A DNA stretch of 25,068 bases from a virus, in IMG/VR virus record IMGVR_UViG_3300005935_000126, positions 1 through 25,068 of that record. One strand, 5' to 3'. This document shows positions 8,639 through 16,457 of the stretch, piece after piece. Numbering within the stretch: position 1 is the stretch's first letter; each line of letters starts with the position of its first letter. Both the position numbers and the translations under genes were made by a program. The notes under the pieces are model-generated. The model ran no database searches. It was not told the origin of the DNA and saw nothing but the letters and a program-made list of their open reading frames with translations.

Positions 8639-9426
8639 ATCGAAGTAAGTGGTGCTACAAAACTATGTCCACATTCATGACAATCTACATCAATTTCTTC
8701 TTTCAATCCAAATTCATTTTCTGCCATCAATTTAAAAAGATAAGTTCTATCTTTAAATGATAATTGTTTCATCATTAAATCTGTTACAGGTCTTCCCTCT
8801 AGCTCTTTAATACATCTCACTAACATCATAGTATTAGCTTGACCCACATTTCTTTGTACTATAGGTGAAAGAACTTCTCTGTCATAACCATTAGGATATG
8901 TTATAGTTCCTTTTTTCAATCTGTTCCCGTCTTTGTCTTTGAAACCTCTAGGTAATTCAAAACTCATTATTCTATTTCCGTTGAATTCTTTTATCTCTAA
9001 GTCCTCAATTTTTATCTGGACTTTCAAATCAGCCTCACAAGCAGGACATTTGTATGCTACATCCATTGTTTCACTCATAGATATTTCCCTTAATTTAATG
9101 GACATATAATCTTGGTCTGCAACAAGTAAATTCTGTATGATACTTTTCCAAGCATCAGCTCTCATGTCTTTTTTGTAAAAAGTGCCTATTCTTATACAAC
9201 ATCTCTCTAAAAGAACTCTTACAATCTTTCCTGCATTTGAACTTATATCTTTTTTAGCAATAGCTTCTTCGTCTGCTCCTGTTATTTCTTCAAGTTCAAA
9301 AGTCTTATGTGTCTTACCTTCTTTATCAAGGTATCCTGCTAACATTTCAAACTCTTCATTCTCGATACTTTCATTTTCCATCATTGCTTTTTCGTTAATT
9401 TCTGCAATTTTTACACTCTCTGACAT
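8626..9426 (-). CDS. Tail assembly chaperone, short (0-frame) form, with zinc-ribbon cysteines
   Basis: The 266-residue protein lies between tail tube and tape measure, where tail assembly chaperones are found. It has an acidic N-terminus (residues 1-60), a helical middle and two cysteine pairs, CPAC at 127-130 and CHEC at 249-252, which could bind zinc. Residues 158-230 (LPRGFKDKDGNRLKKGTITY... IKELEGRPVTDLMM) resemble chaperones of the T4 gp26 / phage baseplate-chaperone group. It terminates with N-F-I one codon after the slippery site. An ATG with GGAGG (gGGAGGaaattatt spacing) gives a clear start. A hairpin lies just upstream, after the tube gene. Confidence 0.82.
   Translation of the reverse strand: MSESVKIAEINEKAMMENESIENEEFEMLAGYLDKEGKTHKTFELEEITGADEEAIAKKDISSNAGKIVRVLLERCCIRIGTFYKKDMRADAWKSIIQNLLVADQDYMSIKLREISMSETMDVAYKCPACEADLKVQIKIEDLEIKEFNGNRIMSFELPRGFKDKDGNRLKKGTITYPNGYDREVLSPIVQRNVGQANTMMLVRCIKELEGRPVTDLMMKQLSFKDRTYLFKLMAENEFGLKEEIDVDCHECGHSFVAPLTSINFI
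8632..8638 (-). promoter_or_regulatory. Slippery heptamer for programmed -1 ribosomal frameshift
   Basis: Read on the minus strand in the chaperone frame the bases are A AAT TTT, which fits X XXY YYZ: both tRNAs can re-pair as AAA and TTT in the -1 frame. The 0-frame stop TAG follows one codon later, and the -1 frame is open for 62 codons. No strong downstream pseudoknot or stem is apparent by eye. Confidence 0.8.
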
Positions 9427-9455
9427 AATAATTTCCTCCAGTTTTCTATAAAGTT

Positions 9456-9479
9456 AAGGGACACTAAACTGTGTCCCTT
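9456..9479 (-). terminator. Hairpin between tail tube and chaperone genes
   Basis: A perfect 9-bp stem, AAGGGACAC paired with GTGTCCCTT, closes a 6-base loop. On the transcribed strand it is followed by AACTTTATAG rather than a long U run, so it is at best a weak terminator or an RNA-processing/stability element. It would fit the expected drop from abundant tube protein to scarce chaperone and tape measure (inference). Just upstream, between the tube stop and the hairpin, the 10-mer aatactatat (plus strand) occurs twice, at 9484 and 9501. Confidence 0.5.
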
Positions 9480-9509
9480 CTTTAATACTATATCATTATG
9501 AATACTATA

Positions 9510-9983
9510 TTAGTCTATGTAGTATTCAGCTTCCACAATTATTTTTTCAATTGCAACATCTTCAGACATTGCATCTAAGTCGGAACCTTCCCAACTTTTA
9601 ACCCAAGCTTCACCCAAAGTCCATGTTCTTGCTGTAGTATCTTGCTTGTCAAGCAATTCAATGGTTATGGTTGTTCTTGAAGTTGCACTAGAAAGAGAGT
9701 CCACATATAACTGTTGCAAATCTTTATCTGCGAACATTCCACGTTCTAAGACAATAGGTTCAATTTTCTCTTTACCTTTCATCTTACGAACAGCAGAGTA
9801 ACCACCTTCTGAATATTCTAGGATACCCATTTCTCTTTTTAATCCAGATACTTTCTGAAAACCAATTCCTGTTGCAAGTCCCGGAATTGTAACTCTGAAT
9901 TTATACTTATTCAATGGGTCATTTGCCACGGAACGAACTGCGTGAACTTTCATTATCATCTTGTTAAGTATAGTTTTTAACAT
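9510..9983 (-). CDS. Tail tube protein (T4 gp19-like)
   Basis: The 157-residue product forms the inner tube of the contractile tail. The body is typical of the gp19-like family: DPLNKYKFRVTIPGLATGIGFQKVSGLKREMGILEYSEGG, a K-x-K-G-K-E segment, ERGMFADKDLQQLYVDS and a C-terminal strand pair ending VEAEYYID. Residues 1-15 precede the usual tube fold and are a leader (ILNKMIMKVHA at 5-15) that also begins the scaffold and capsid proteins. The ATG has GGAGG eight bases upstream. It directly follows the sheath gene. Confidence 0.92.
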   Translation of the reverse strand: MLKTILNKMIMKVHAVRSVANDPLNKYKFRVTIPGLATGIGFQKVSGLKREMGILEYSEGGYSAVRKMKGKEKIEPIVLERGMFADKDLQQLYVDSLSSATSRTTITIELLDKQDTTARTWTLGEAWVKSWEGSDLDAMSEDVAIEKIIVEAEYYID

Positions 9984-10000
9984 ATGTTTAACCTCCCTTC

Positions 10001-11440
10001 TTAGGTTTTATGCATTACTTTAATTATTACGAACTCAGCAGGAGTTTTTCTTGCGTAACCTATCTCGGCTATAACTTGTCCTAATGCTATTGTATCACTA
10101 GTATTCAATTCAGCATCACATTTTACATAGTAAGCGTCTGCTTTTATAAGACCCTTCAATGAACGTGCATCTTTCCACTGAGAATACAAAAATGATTCTA
10201 AAGCACTTGAAAATCTAGTCCAGAGGTCTTCGTCATTAGGCTCAAACACAACCCATGCTGTTCCTGCAACAACAGAAGTTTCAATATTAATATCAAATCG
10301 TGTATCACTTACATAAGGTTTACCACCTGTGGATAATGTTCTCGCTCCCCAAATAACTGTACCATATCCTGTTTTGTAAACAATTGCATTTACTGCCGCA
10401 GGATTAAGAGTATCAAGGTCAGTGGTGGAGAAAGTACGCTCCATTGAAATGACACCTTTTAATGCGGTTTCAATTCCTGCAGGTGCTTTATGCACACCTC
10501 TATTTGTATCAGTTTCTGCCATCTTACCCATAACAAACCCACTTGGAGGAATTAATCTCACAGCTTTAGAAGCCGAAAGAGGGTCTGTTACATTCACCCA
10601 AGGGTAGTAAAGTGCTGAATAATCTGTTGCAGTCAACGAAGCTTTATAAATTACTGCATTAGCAACATTAGTTGTTGATGGAACATCAAGTACACCAAAA
10701 GCTTGATTAGCCGCACAAAAAGTAGATATTGCATCATTAACAGTTGTTGATGTTTGTCCTGGTACTGCAACAATATTTACTCCTGTTCCTGCAAGTAAAG
10801 CTAAAGCATCTGTATAATCTGTATCATCAACATCAGATTTACCGTCTACTCCTGCCGCGAAAACTTCGGAAGTAGCAGCTTCTAAAGTAGAGCCTATTGT
10901 AACATCAAAATATTTACTTACTCCATTATACATAACACCATAATATCTATCACTAGTTGTAGTGTTAGATACATTACTGATTGTTTCTAAAAGAGTTCCT
11001 GTTGTATCTGGGTTTCCATCATAAGTTGCTACATCAAAATTTGCCGCAGTTATAGCATTAGCTGTAACTTTAACATAAAATCCATTTGCCCAAGTACCTT
11101 GGTCAATTGCTGTAAATACTGCTCCTGTAGTTACTGGACATTTAGCAGTCCCATATTCAGCAGTTGAATGAGCTGCTCTTGAAATATAACAACTATTTCC
11201 ACCATTTAAAAAGAAAGTATAAACGGCGTAAGCTAGGTCATAAGTTGCCATAAAAGGTGAACTTAATCCAAGTGATGTTTTATTCACAAATTCTGTCCAA
11301 GAGTCACACTTAAAAGGAACAGTCAAACTTCCTCTATGTGCTATACCTACAAAACCAGCCAAAGAAGTTCCTAAGACTTTTATAGGTTTTTCTTGATTTA
11401 CTATCTCTTCAAAATATACATCTGGTCTATTATAAGCCAT
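10001..11440 (-). CDS. Contractile tail sheath protein
   Basis: The 479-residue protein has the usual sheath architecture. N-terminal RPDVYFEEIVNQEKPIKVLGTSLAGFVGIAHRGSLTVPFKCDSWTEFVNKTSLG is a hallmark of sheath proteins. A variable insertion follows (about 100-220), then the conserved C-terminal half with YYPWVNVTDPLS, IPPSGFVMGKMAETDTNRGVHKAPAG, NPAAVNAIVYKTGYGTVIWGARTLS and ETSVVAGTAWVVFEPNDEDLWTRF. It lies directly before the tube gene, as in most contractile phages, and confirms a myovirus-type tail. The start ATG has GGAGGT seven bases upstream. Confidence 0.96.
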   Translation of the reverse strand: MAYNRPDVYFEEIVNQEKPIKVLGTSLAGFVGIAHRGSLTVPFKCDSWTEFVNKTSLGLSSPFMATYDLAYAVYTFFLNGGNSCYISRAAHSTAEYGTAKCPVTTGAVFTAIDQGTWANGFYVKVTANAITAANFDVATYDGNPDTTGTLLETISNVSNTTTSDRYYGVMYNGVSKYFDVTIGSTLEAATSEVFAAGVDGKSDVDDTDYTDALALLAGTGVNIVAVPGQTSTTVNDAISTFCAANQAFGVLDVPSTTNVANAVIYKASLTATDYSALYYPWVNVTDPLSASKAVRLIPPSGFVMGKMAETDTNRGVHKAPAGIETALKGVISMERTFSTTDLDTLNPAAVNAIVYKTGYGTVIWGARTLSTGGKPYVSDTRFDINIETSVVAGTAWVVFEPNDEDLWTRFSSALESFLYSQWKDARSLKGLIKADAYYVKCDAELNTSDTIALGQVIAEIGYARKTPAEFVIIKVMHKT

Positions 11441-11467
11441 ATATATTACCTCCTAACTTTTAATATT

Positions 11468-12037
11468 TTAAGCATTATCTAAATTACCTGTATTGTTTAT
11501 TGTTACTGTAGTTATCATGGATTTAGTCTCCGCTGGGATTTCGTCGAGTTCAACCCATATTTCATAGATAAAAATATTGTGATACATTATTTCACCTTCA
11601 TCGCCCTCTGTCGAGTTTACAACATCTCTTAGTTTAACTTTACAATAACGTGTATTTCCTTCGGTATCTTCTACAGTGAGGACGTAATCTTTTCCTATTT
11701 TTCCTTGCCACTTTCTTGTCAATTCATCTGAATCTGCTAAATATTCTGTCCAGATATTTATTTGATATATAAGATTATAAGGTTTAGCTGGCTCCTCCAC
11801 TTCACAAGTAAATTCTGTTGGATTAGTGCTAACTACCTCTGATACATTATTAAATCTTGCTGTTGCAAACTCCTCTGGATGTTTGCTCACACTACAAGAA
11901 GGATATACAGAAACAACATATTCCCTCTCAGGATTAGTTATATACACGGGTATGGCTGTAACACCTATTGTCAATATAGTAGGTATCAATGTCAATAAAG
12001 CAGTATCTACTTCTTTGTACCATACACTTCCATTCAT
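11468..12037 (-). CDS. Putative tail terminator / neck protein
   Basis: This 189-residue protein lies between the gp10-like protein and the sheath, the usual place of the tail terminator that caps the tube and sheath and joins the neck. It is mostly beta with short helices (KEVDTALLTLIPTILTIG at the N-terminus, VYPSCSVSKHPEEFATARF, YNLIYQINIWTEYLADSDELTRKW, YHNIFIYEIWVELDE), broadly compatible with such folds. No diagnostic motif was recognised, so the function comes from gene order. AGGAGG precedes the ATG and overlaps the end of the previous gene, whose stop at 12041 lies only a few bases upstream. Confidence 0.55.
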   Translation of the reverse strand: MNGSVWYKEVDTALLTLIPTILTIGVTAIPVYITNPEREYVVSVYPSCSVSKHPEEFATARFNNVSEVVSTNPTEFTCEVEEPAKPYNLIYQINIWTEYLADSDELTRKWQGKIGKDYVLTVEDTEGNTRYCKVKLRDVVNSTEGDEGEIMYHNIFIYEIWVELDEIPAETKSMITTVTINNTGNLDNA

Positions 12038-12040
12038 ATA

Positions 12041-12547
12041 CTAACCTCCTGACCTTTTCACCATATAAAACATAGCTTCTTTAAATATTTTTATTACTTC
12101 ACTATTCACTGCTTTAAATACAGGAACTAATAAAGGTCTTCCTTCCATTCTAGTAGTTCCATACTCTAAATAGGTCATTAAATCACTAAACTTTAAGGCT
12201 CTTCCTGCTCTTGCTACACTTGGATGAGTTTTCCAAGGACTAGCACCTATTATTACAGTTTTTCCACCCATTCCTGATTGCATATTCGTTAGTTTACGTA
12301 TATCTAAATTCTTTTTTAACCATCCAGACTCTATATAAATTGTATCATGACCTTTAAGTTTTACTGTTCTTTCTTCAAGTGGTTTCCAATCTGAATCTCC
12401 ACTGTCAATTCTTTCTCTCAATCTTTTTAAAACTAACTCAGCGGATTCTTGCATTGCATCATCCATCTCTTTTGTTATGTTTCTGGATAAATTAGTTAAA
12501 AATATGTTTGCTTCTCTCCACTGACCTCTTCTATTCAATGACATCAT
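12041..12547 (-). CDS. HK97 gp10-like head-tail joining / neck protein
   Basis: A 168-residue protein with the pattern of HK97-gp10-like and related virion morphogenesis proteins. It has an N-terminal helix (NLSRNITKEMDDAMQESAELVLKRLRERIDSGDSDWKPL), a central SGWLKKNLDIR region, then LEYGTTRMEGRPLLVPVFKA and a C-terminal helix. The YGT-x(4)-RP-x-L motif is characteristic. It probably acts at the head-tail interface. Two ATG codons stand in tandem at the start, and the ribosome binding site is weaker than that of the neighbours (AGGGATGTGAAG just upstream, across the previous stop). Confidence 0.75.
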   Translation of the reverse strand: MMSLNRRGQWREANIFLTNLSRNITKEMDDAMQESAELVLKRLRERIDSGDSDWKPLEERTVKLKGHDTIYIESGWLKKNLDIRKLTNMQSGMGGKTVIIGASPWKTHPSVARAGRALKFSDLMTYLEYGTTRMEGRPLLVPVFKAVNSEVIKIFKEAMFYMVKRSGG

Positions 12548-12549
12548 AG

Positions 12550-12972
12550 TTACTTCACATCCCTACACTCAAACATATAAAAAGTTGGTATGTCTTGTAC
12601 AAATGCAACCTTCAATATATTAACAATACGATAAGTTTTTGAAGCATATGTAATCTTTCCCTTTATTAATTCTGGTATAGAAACCTCATGTAGTTCATTT
12701 AACTTAACAGAATAATAAGGAATTCTAAACAAGATGATAACTTTATGGGTCACACCTACACCCGATAACTGAGTAATTTTAGGATAATGTAATGCTTTAC
12801 CAAATAACGATTTAGCTACACCATAAGTTTTTACTTTTTCCTCAGTATAAGGATTTCCACTAGTTAACGAAGTAGTAAAAGGATAATAATTTATACAATT
12901 ATCTCCTTGAAATTGAAATACTTCTTTATGAACATCTTCAAAATATTGTTTATCTGCATCAGTAAATTGCAT
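12550..12972 (-). CDS. Putative head-closure / stopper protein
   Basis: A 140-residue, mostly beta protein placed between a head-tail adaptor candidate and the gp10-like protein, the position of the head-closure (stopper) protein in many phages. Visible features are an N-terminal acidic helix (TDADKQYFEDVHKEVFQF), VTHKVIILFRIPYYSVKLNEL and ITYASKTYRIVNILKVAF. These resemble the small beta-barrel of stopper proteins only loosely. The call is based mainly on order and size. The ATG has GAGGGGAG eight bases upstream. Confidence 0.5.
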   Translation of the reverse strand: MQFTDADKQYFEDVHKEVFQFQGDNCINYYPFTTSLTSGNPYTEEKVKTYGVAKSLFGKALHYPKITQLSGVGVTHKVIILFRIPYYSVKLNELHEVSIPELIKGKITYASKTYRIVNILKVAFVQDIPTFYMFECRDVK

Positions 12973-12984
12973 ACATTCTCCCCT

Positions 12985-13782
12985 CTAGTCAGTAATAACT
13001 GTTAATTCACTAACAGTGAACTTACCATACCAATCAACAAAAAATAATGCTAAATAGTATGTAGTTCCTGACACTAAATTTTCAATCTTATAAAAATTCT
13101 TATGTAGGTTTCTAATTGTAACAACCAACTCTGCTGAGTCAACTACTACACCTTCTGCATATGTCAATGAGGTATCATTCACTAAATATTTATCATATAC
13201 CGATTCTGTAGTACTCATATACAAAGCATATTTAGTAAACTTAGCAACTGTTAAATCGAACTTATCCCAAGATATTTCTATTTCAGTATCTGTATTATCC
13301 ACTAAACTAAATGCCATACTTGCAGCACTTTGATTATCAGACAAATTGTAATTTCTAGTCGAGAAATATCTGTTACTGGTTGTTACTTCTGCTACAGTCA
13401 CACCTTCTTGAGCACCTGAACTTAATACTGCGGAAGGGTCCTCCATTTTTATTATATAGTTTAAAGATTTGATTAAGTTATAATAATGGTCAAATCTTAT
13501 ATTCTTTTTTGTTTTTACTCCATCAGCTTCTATTTCATAAAGTGGTGCTGTCCTAGTTGATAAAGTTATATATAAATCTCTTTTTGCTAAAAGAGAAATA
13601 TAATATTCTTTTCCCTCAGGTATGGTTGTCCCACTTATAGGAACAGGAAGTTTTAATCCAACTAAAGTAATGACACTAGTAATATGACTATCTGACATTT
13701 CCCCAAATTCAGGGTCATAAGTTCCAGCCATATCTACAAGCATACTCTCTTTAATCATTGTTACTAATGCTGATACCTCCAC
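12985..13782 (-). CDS. Putative head-tail adaptor region fused to a C-terminal fibronectin type III-like domain
   Basis: A 265-residue protein with two parts. Residues 1-115 contain helices and strands (PVPISGTTIPEGKEYYISLLAKRDLYITLS, HYYNLIKSLNYIIKMED) and may be a connector domain. Residues about 145-263 look like a fibronectin type III module: AFSLVDNTDTEIEISWDKF, a central YALYMSTTES strand, and LVSGTTYYLALFFVDWYGKFTVSE at the end. Gene order suggests a head-tail connector with a surface-exposed domain. The start is read as GTG five bases after GGGGTGG; an ATG that overlaps this site is in another frame. Function is not certain. Confidence 0.5.
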   Translation of the reverse strand: MEVSALVTMIKESMLVDMAGTYDPEFGEMSDSHITSVITLVGLKLPVPISGTTIPEGKEYYISLLAKRDLYITLSTRTAPLYEIEADGVKTKKNIRFDHYYNLIKSLNYIIKMEDPSAVLSSGAQEGVTVAEVTTSNRYFSTRNYNLSDNQSAASMAFSLVDNTDTEIEISWDKFDLTVAKFTKYALYMSTTESVYDKYLVNDTSLTYAEGVVVDSAELVVTIRNLHKNFYKIENLVSGTTYYLALFFVDWYGKFTVSELTVITD

Positions 13783-13798
13783 TCATACCACCCCTTTT

Positions 13799-14176
13799 CT
13801 ATAAAGGTCTTAACAAATTTTCTCTTATAAGCATATCTTTAATTTCTTTGTTCACTTTTTGGCTTTCATCTTTAACGAAGTAATACCAAGTACCACCTAT
13901 GTGACACTTATGATTTTTTTTGGGAAGTACACGGAAAAGTGGTTCTTTATTTGGTGCATCTTCTACCACAATCTGTGCTAAATCTTTCGGGTCAGGTTGA
14001 ACAGGTTTTTCAGCCCACATATCTGTTGTAGTGATTGCACCTTTTCTCTTTTCATCTCCCATGTCTTCACTCACCTCTTCTTCTTTATTTTCTATTACTA
14101 CTTCTGCGATAACTTCTTCTACGTCTTCCGACTTATTTTTTCTATTAAATTTACTGATAATTGTCACCCTCCTCAT
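13799..14176 (-). CDS. Small protein of unknown function after the head surface protein (start uncertain)
   Basis: I do not recognise the family. The first about 40 residues are charged and low in complexity (SEDVEEVIAEVVIENKEEEVSED). The last 85 look folded (MGDEKRKGAITTTDMW, LFRVLPKKNHKCHIGGTWYYFVKDESQ, ENLLRPL). Several starts are possible. The ATG at 14174-14176 lacks an upstream site and adjoins a hairpin. A perfect AGGAGG at 14168-14173 lies inside the reading frame and would be well spaced for an ATT at 14159-14161. An ATG at 14060-14062 has GAGGTG nine bases upstream and would give 87 residues. The 125-residue version is listed here. Position suggests a minor head or head-completion role. 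Confidence 0.6.
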   Translation of the reverse strand: MRRVTIISKFNRKNKSEDVEEVIAEVVIENKEEEVSEDMGDEKRKGAITTTDMWAEKPVQPDPKDLAQIVVEDAPNKEPLFRVLPKKNHKCHIGGTWYYFVKDESQKVNKEIKDMLIRENLLRPL

Positions 14177-14181
14177 TATCT

Positions 14182-14208
14182 GGGAGTGAAGCACTTACAC
14201 TTCACCCC
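14182..14208 (-). other. Hairpin between head surface protein and the next gene
   Basis: On the transcribed strand GGGGTGAAG and CTTCACTCCC pair to a 9-bp stem with one G-T wobble around an 8-base loop. No U tract follows, so a terminator is unlikely; it may stabilise the 3' end of the upstream message or mask the start of the following gene. Confidence 0.45.
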
Positions 14209-14219
14209 AGTAAATATTA

Positions 14220-16043
14220 TTACACTATAGTTTCAACACTTGTTACCCCTGCTACAGTAGACTCTTGAATTGTTGCTTGTGCAACAGTTAGAGTATTAGT
14301 TTCAGCTACTACACCATCTGTTGTATCTGCTGATGTTTCAGCAGTTATTACACCTGCTGATGTACCATCAATTAATGCAATGTTTAATGTATCATCTGCC
14401 GCTAAAGCTTCAATAGTTGTTAAGGAAACTAACACTCCTGTCCCACCTACTGTATAGTAATCTGTTATATCAGAGTCCAAATTAAATGCAGCTCTTATTT
14501 TTGTTGCTACATCACTTGCGGTATCTCCTTCTAAAACAGCTACAGTTACAGCACCCGTTGCACTACCGAGAGCAGATGTAACAGTTGCAGTACAGTTTCC
14601 TGATGTTGTAACACTACCTATAATACCAGCTAATGTATTTGTTGATACTCCTGCGGTTACACCACTAGCTATGGTAATAGCAAGTGCTAAAGTTGCATCT
14701 GTACCTGCAGGTGTTAAAGTAGTAAATACTAAAGAAGTCCCAACTCTTTCTGTAATAGCAAAAGCCGCAATAATAACATCTGAATTTAACGCAATAACTA
14801 ATTTATCAATTACTCCTGTAATAGTATCTCCCGCTACTAAATCAACGTAAGTAGTATTTGGAGATCCTGACATATTAGCCGAAGTAACAACAACTTTAAC
14901 TGTTCCACTATTTGTGGCTACTGCTGTTACGGCAATACTTTCTTTCTGATTTATTGCTAGTACACCCGGAGTTGTACTAGTTGAAGCACCAACTGTTACA
15001 CCTGTATCATCAGCATTTGTTAAATCTAATGACAATGTTACATCATCTGCGATTTTAGCATTTGCAGTTAAAATAACGTCAGCCGTACTTGTTGTAATTG
15101 TGTACCAATCAGTTATTGCACTAACTGTTTTTAAGGCGTTCATTATCACAACGGCAACTTTAGTAGCACTATTCGCTGCTGTAAGAATTGGAATATTAAC
15201 AGCTAAAGGTGAACCCACTACACTATCAGATGTAAGGGTAAATACCATAGTTCCAGCAGTACCACTTACATGGTTGGTGACAGACATTGTTTCTACTTGT
15301 GCTGTTCCTACTGCACCACCTAAAGCATCAGTAGAACTTCCTACTGTAATTCCTGTACTTGTTGCAATTGCAATTTCTAAAGCATTATCCGGAGCTAACT
15401 TATTAACAGTTGTTAATACAACATTCGCATCCACAGTGGCATCTATTGTAAATGCTCCTGTTATTGTTGCATCAGCATTTAAAGCTGTTCTGATTGCAGA
15501 AGCAACCAAAGTTGGAGTTGTATGGACCGCAGAAGTTAATGGGACATACAAAGAATGAGGTGAACTTGTACCTAAAGCTACGGCAGTCACAGTTATTTTC
15601 AGAGAACCATTACACGTACACTGATTAGTTATGGTAATAGTCTCAACTTGATTTACTCCTACTAAAACTGTGGCTGTCTCAGCTTGTTTAGTTCCATCTG
15701 ACCATAGAACTGCATCACCTGTTATTACTACACTAGCTTCACCATTAACAAACGTTAATGTAGTGCTTGGTATAGTAGCTGTTCCTACTTCTGATGTTTC
15801 ACCAATTGTAACACCAGAAGCTATTGCATCATTAAACCAAGTACACACATTCCCGTTTTCATCTGTTAATTTTATAGTTACTCGTCTTGTCCAAGTAGCA
15901 GATGTTGTTGCTCTGGTAGTTGTCGTAGGGTCAATCACGAACTTTAATCCAGTACCTAACAATCCACTCTCTACTCCTTGCATCCATTCCATGAATGCAA
16001 CTACATTATCAGAAATACTTCTGACTTGTTTTGAACTTAACAT
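14220..16043 (-). CDS. Large repetitive beta protein, probable capsid decoration or head fibre
   Basis: A 607-residue Thr/Val/Ala-rich protein encoded directly after the capsid gene. Residues 1-35 form an N-terminal segment (KQVRSISDNVVAFMEWMQ). Residues 50-130 look like a Big/invasin-type Ig domain (RRVTIKLTDENGNVCTWF to LTFVNGEASVVIT). Four degenerate repeats of about 105-115 residues follow at roughly 131-243, 246-361, 363-473 and 474-579. Each has a [QV]-E-[ST]-[IM] strand, a V-x-[IV]-x-[VL]-L...T...VA..[IL]...L/F segment, D..I...[FY].[IT], and D-x-[TA]-L-x-[IL]-x-[IL] followed by G[VI]T.G.ST. No membrane segment or enzyme motif is seen. Surface decoration fits its place and composition but is inferred. 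GGAGG precedes the ATG by eight bases. Confidence 0.7.
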   Translation of the reverse strand: MLSSKQVRSISDNVVAFMEWMQGVESGLLGTGLKFVIDPTTTTRATTSATWTRRVTIKLTDENGNVCTWFNDAIASGVTIGETSEVGTATIPSTTLTFVNGEASVVITGDAVLWSDGTKQAETATVLVGVNQVETITITNQCTCNGSLKITVTAVALGTSSPHSLYVPLTSAVHTTPTLVASAIRTALNADATITGAFTIDATVDANVVLTTVNKLAPDNALEIAIATSTGITVGSSTDALGGAVGTAQVETMSVTNHVSGTAGTMVFTLTSDSVVGSPLAVNIPILTAANSATKVAVVIMNALKTVSAITDWYTITTSTADVILTANAKIADDVTLSLDLTNADDTGVTVGASTSTTPGVLAINQKESIAVTAVATNSGTVKVVVTSANMSGSPNTTYVDLVAGDTITGVIDKLVIALNSDVIIAAFAITERVGTSLVFTTLTPAGTDATLALAITIASGVTAGVSTNTLAGIIGSVTTSGNCTATVTSALGSATGAVTVAVLEGDTASDVATKIRAAFNLDSDITDYYTVGGTGVLVSLTTIEALAADDTLNIALIDGTSAGVITAETSADTTDGVVAETNTLTVAQATIQESTVAGVTSVETIV

Positions 16044-16076
16044 ATGTTAATCCTCCTTCCTTTCATTGTGTGGTCA

Positions 16077-16457
16077 TTAAGTAGTTTCAATAACTACTCC
16101 ATAATCATCGTGTAACTTAGCTGTGCCCCAAATTGCATACCAAGCTAAACCTCTTTCTCTTCCGAAATCTACTACGCCATTATCTCTTAACTCAACAGGG
16201 AGGGCAACAGCTAATCCAAAATAAGCTTCACCGAAAATTACTGACTGAAATACGTCAACTGAACCAACAGCAGCATTTACAAGAGCAGCTAGATATGCAG
16301 GGTCAGCAGCACCAACAGCACCATTACGCATAAGAGTAGTTTCAATAAATCTTGTATCATCAATTTTACCAATCTCACCATTAAACAACTGCTCTGGAGC
16401 ACCATATTTGGAAGCTTCAATCCATGCTGAATCATCTCTTAAACCACGTGACTGATG
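16077..16457 (-). CDS. Major capsid protein, exon 2 (N4-gp56 family)
   Basis: The second exon encodes 126 residues, starting HQSRGLRDDSAWIEASKYGAP and continuing EQLFNGEIGKIDDTRFIETT, a strong signature of N4-gp56 family capsid proteins. The C-terminal GEAYFGLAVALPVELRDNGVVDFGRERGLAWYAIWG is also typical. It has no start codon with a ribosome binding site; a TTG exists only across the intron boundary. Joined to exon 1 at ...CFVHP/HQSRGL the reading frame is continuous and the family pattern H-P-[HDY]-Q is restored. It should not be read as a separate or broken gene. Confidence 0.93.
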   Translation of the reverse strand, partial: HQSRGLRDDSAWIEASKYGAPEQLFNGEIGKIDDTRFIETTLMRNGAVGAADPAYLAALVNAAVGSVDVFQSVIFGEAYFGLAVALPVELRDNGVVDFGRERGLAWYAIWGTAKLHDDYGVVIETT

